DNA from: Chloromonas sp. AAM2
Lineage: Eukaryota; Chlorophyta; Chlorophyceae; Chlamydomonadales; Chlamydomonadaceae
Length of the DNA stretch: 22,696 nucleotides
Direction: 5' to 3'
Assembly (NCBI GenBank): GCA_004335635.1
Contig: QAXH01001587.1
Coordinates: 1-22,696, forward strand
This document shows positions 21,091 to 22,696 of the stretch, piece by piece (position 1 is the first letter of the stretch; each line of letters begins with the position of its first letter). Under the pieces are notes generated by a model. It was not told the origin of the DNA and did not search any database. It saw nothing but the letters and a program-made list of their open reading frames with translations. A program made the position numbers and the translations under genes.

Positions 21091-21244
21091 GCTGGCGAAG
21101 GACAAGGAGCCGGCTATTGAGGCGATACGACCCAGTCCATTCCCGGCCTTCGTCCTGCCGTACCGGTACCCATGCAGCCCCAAAAAACCACATGTCGTTT
21201 CAAATGAACAGATCTACGCAGAGCTGATCAACATTAGCTTGTAG
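21091..21244 (+). CDS. Possible terminal exon (alternative DAW1 C-terminus or separate gene)
   Basis: After a good acceptor (TGATGCATTGCAG|G) an open frame of 50 codons runs to TAG at 21244, reading LAKDKEPAIEAIRPSPFPAF, then VLPYRYPCSPKK and EQIYAELINISL. It looks coding-like but matches no family I know. It is phase-compatible with DAW1 if the last DAW1 exon is cut at 20602 (CATGT|GTGTAC), which would give about 475 aa and place the 208-bp foldback inside the last intron. The family normally ends soon after the last WD40 motif, so this is only a candidate. Confidence 0.35.
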
Positions 21245-22034
21245 CTCGGGCAAGCCAGCGCTTGCAAGGAAGATAGTTAAGATAGCCTGTGCAGGGTAGC
21301 TGAGCCAGGACTACCTGCTCAAGTGAGTGCATGCCGCAAGCGACCTTGGACTTCAAAACATCAAGGACTTTCTGTTGCCAGGATGCCAAGAAGAAGGGGG
21401 CTGCAGGGATAGCTCTAGACACATTGCGCTATCACCTGCTGCCAGGATGGCACCATGACGTCATCATGTCTGCCATCTTGGATTGCCATCTTTGATGACA
21501 CAAGGACGCGTCTGACTGAGAAGATGCACACTTGGTGGTGGCAGGTTTTCGAGCCAAGGCACTTCGTTTCCTTGATTGTAACCTGGTTTGGGCAAGCAGC
21601 AGCATGAACAGTGCCTGTACTGCTCGTTGCCAGGGCTTCGACACTGTTTGTCTGCATGACATGATGCGAGGCATGGCGCCTTAGAGGAGTAGCAGAGTGA
21701 AAAGACAGGCAGCGTGAAAAGCGTAGTTGCCACGTTCCACACTCAGCGCACAGCCTCCTTCACGGCACGCAAGCCCAACCCCAGAGAGAGGCGACTCGCT
21801 TAAGCGTCCCAAAGAAAAACGTGCGGCGGCGAATGACCGGAAAAGCGACAAGACATGATTGTGCGACATCAGCTGTCAAGTGCGTGAGGCCAAGCCAAGC
21901 CGGACCGTTGATAGTTGTTGCCCTCATAGACAGTGAGCGTTCACCCCACACAATTGCCAGGAAAACAGCCAGGAGCCAGATAAACCCACATAGCTAGTGC
22001 CTAGTGCTTCGGGCCACCAGCTTCTGACTGCTTC
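21245..22034. other. Intergenic stretch, nothing clearly recognised
   Basis: About 0.8 kb with no supported gene. It holds TGTAA at 21577-21581 and an ATGACGTCAT palindrome near 21455. The last few hundred bases are presumably the 5' flank or leader of the reading frame that starts at 22035. Confidence 0.4.
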
Positions 22035-22696
22035 ATGCACACCGTGCCCCTCAGCATCTGGTCAGGCCAGCCATCCCATGCACTCACACCGCACGTGCTC
22101 GATGTGAGCATGCCCCATGCAGCGCCTGTCACCCGCCGCAGGCAGCCCTGCCAGCAGCTGCAAGGGTCACGGCTGCAGTCTCAGCCCATCAGTCAGCTAC
22201 AGCCGCCACAGCAGTGGCCATCTAGCAACCGACAGCAACAGCCGGAGCTGCAGTCACACGAGCAGCACCCAGGGCCATGGGCACGCCCTGAGACGTTCCC
22301 AGAGCCACCTCACTCATACAACACACGTGATGCACATGGCAAACGGAGAGCCGCACACGAACGGGGTGGGAGAAAGGCATCAGCATCACCACCCCTGCCA
22401 CCTCAAGAACCCTCTTACAGCAATGCAGGGCGACACAGCTCACATGACAGACAAACTGTTCCAAGTAGTGAACAAAGCAACGCAGATGATAGGCCTCAAG
22501 TGCGTTTGGTATGGCGGGAGGGTCGGCCCATGCTGCTCCATAACACATCCCCTCAGCGGCCCAGTCAAGCAATACCTTCACAGCCACGTAATAGCAGTGG
22601 TGACCCACAGCTCAAGGCTTGTGCTGTGTCAGACGAGGGCAGGGGACAAGTCAGCCAGGCCAGTGTCATCGTTAGTGCTCAAGGGGATTACAGCCC
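22035..22696 (+). CDS. Partial gene: Gln/Ser/Pro/Arg-rich, probably disordered N-terminal region
   Basis: An uninterrupted frame of 220 codons runs from ATG 22035 to the right edge with no stop. The nearest upstream in-frame stop is TAG at 22002-22004, and 22035 is the first ATG after it. The product is rich in Gln, Ser, Pro, Arg and His (for example QLQPPQQWPSS, RQQQPELQSHEQ, PPLPPQEPS) with a short ordered-looking patch VRLVWREGRPMLL near residues 160-172. No domain is recognisable; such stretches are common in algal regulatory proteins. Function cannot be assigned. The opposite strand frame 22222-22608 is taken as its shadow. Introns within this stretch cannot be excluded. Confidence 0.5.
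   Translation, partial: MHTVPLSIWSGQPSHALTPHVLDVSMPHAAPVTRRRQPCQQLQGSRLQSQPISQLQPPQQWPSSNRQQQPELQSHEQHPGPWARPETFPEPPHSYNTRDAHGKRRAAHERGGRKASASPPLPPQEPSYSNAGRHSSHDRQTVPSSEQSNADDRPQVRLVWREGRPMLLHNTSPQRPSQAIPSQPRNSSGDPQLKACAVSDEGRGQVSQASVIVSAQGDYS

Noticed and set aside
21453..21462. ATGACGTCAT palindrome as a CRE-type regulatory site
   Set aside because: A single 10-bp palindrome can occur by chance, and a similar TGACGTCA also occurs in a TypA intron near 7063; no gene start is tied to it.
22222..22608. Minus-strand 128-codon open frame
   Set aside because: Shadow of the plus-strand Gln/Ser-rich frame that starts at 22035.
1..22696. CRISPR array, bacterial operon, integron or prophage content
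   Set aside because: The window is spliced eukaryotic sequence; no regularly spaced repeat-spacer units or prokaryotic gene spacing are present.

Overview
This is a nuclear, intron-dense eukaryotic window, most likely from a flagellated green alga of the Chlamydomonadales type. The support is: (i) 12-15 small coding exons per gene, bounded by GT..AG introns that I could phase by hand; (ii) a plastid-type TypA/BipA GTPase with a serine/alanine/arginine-rich leader; (iii) a clear homologue of the outer-dynein-arm assembly factor DAW1/ODA16, which implies motile cilia; (iv) TGTAA, the green-algal poly(A) signal, placed 3' of the genes. The species cannot be read from the sequence.

Layout. Positions 1-1025 (+) hold the 3' part of an unidentified gene, seen as three phase-compatible exons. 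Positions 1026-3820 have no convincing gene and contain diverged repeats. Positions 3821-9006 (+) encode a chloroplast TypA/BipA translational GTPase in 15 exons (681 aa modelled). Positions 9007-10509 are the convergent 3' regions of TypA and the next gene, with small perfect hairpins. Positions 10510-16440 (-) encode a 12-exon protein with N-terminal ankyrin repeats, a long Ala/Pro-rich linker and a C-terminal U-box, i.e. a predicted ubiquitin ligase. Positions 16441-16725 are a compact divergent promoter. Positions 16726-20627 (+) encode DAW1/ODA16 with eight WD40 repeats in 12 exons (432 aa modelled). Positions 20741-20948 form a near-perfect 95-bp-arm foldback element just behind DAW1. 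A possible extra DAW1 exon lies at 21091-21244. From 22035 a Gln/Ser/Pro-rich reading frame runs off the right edge.

How the genes relate. TypA (plastid translation) and DAW1 (dynein arm transport) are housekeeping or organelle genes with no obvious shared pathway. The ankyrin/U-box gene is head-to-head with DAW1, with start codons 285 bp apart (168 bp if an upstream in-frame ATG is used). This makes co-regulation, and hence a ciliary role for the ligase, a reasonable but untested idea. The least ordinary items are the ankyrin-linker-U-box protein, the 208-bp foldback and a 70-bp intronic hairpin.

All exon models are hand-made from splice motifs, reading phase and recalled family sequence. 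No search or transcript data were available.
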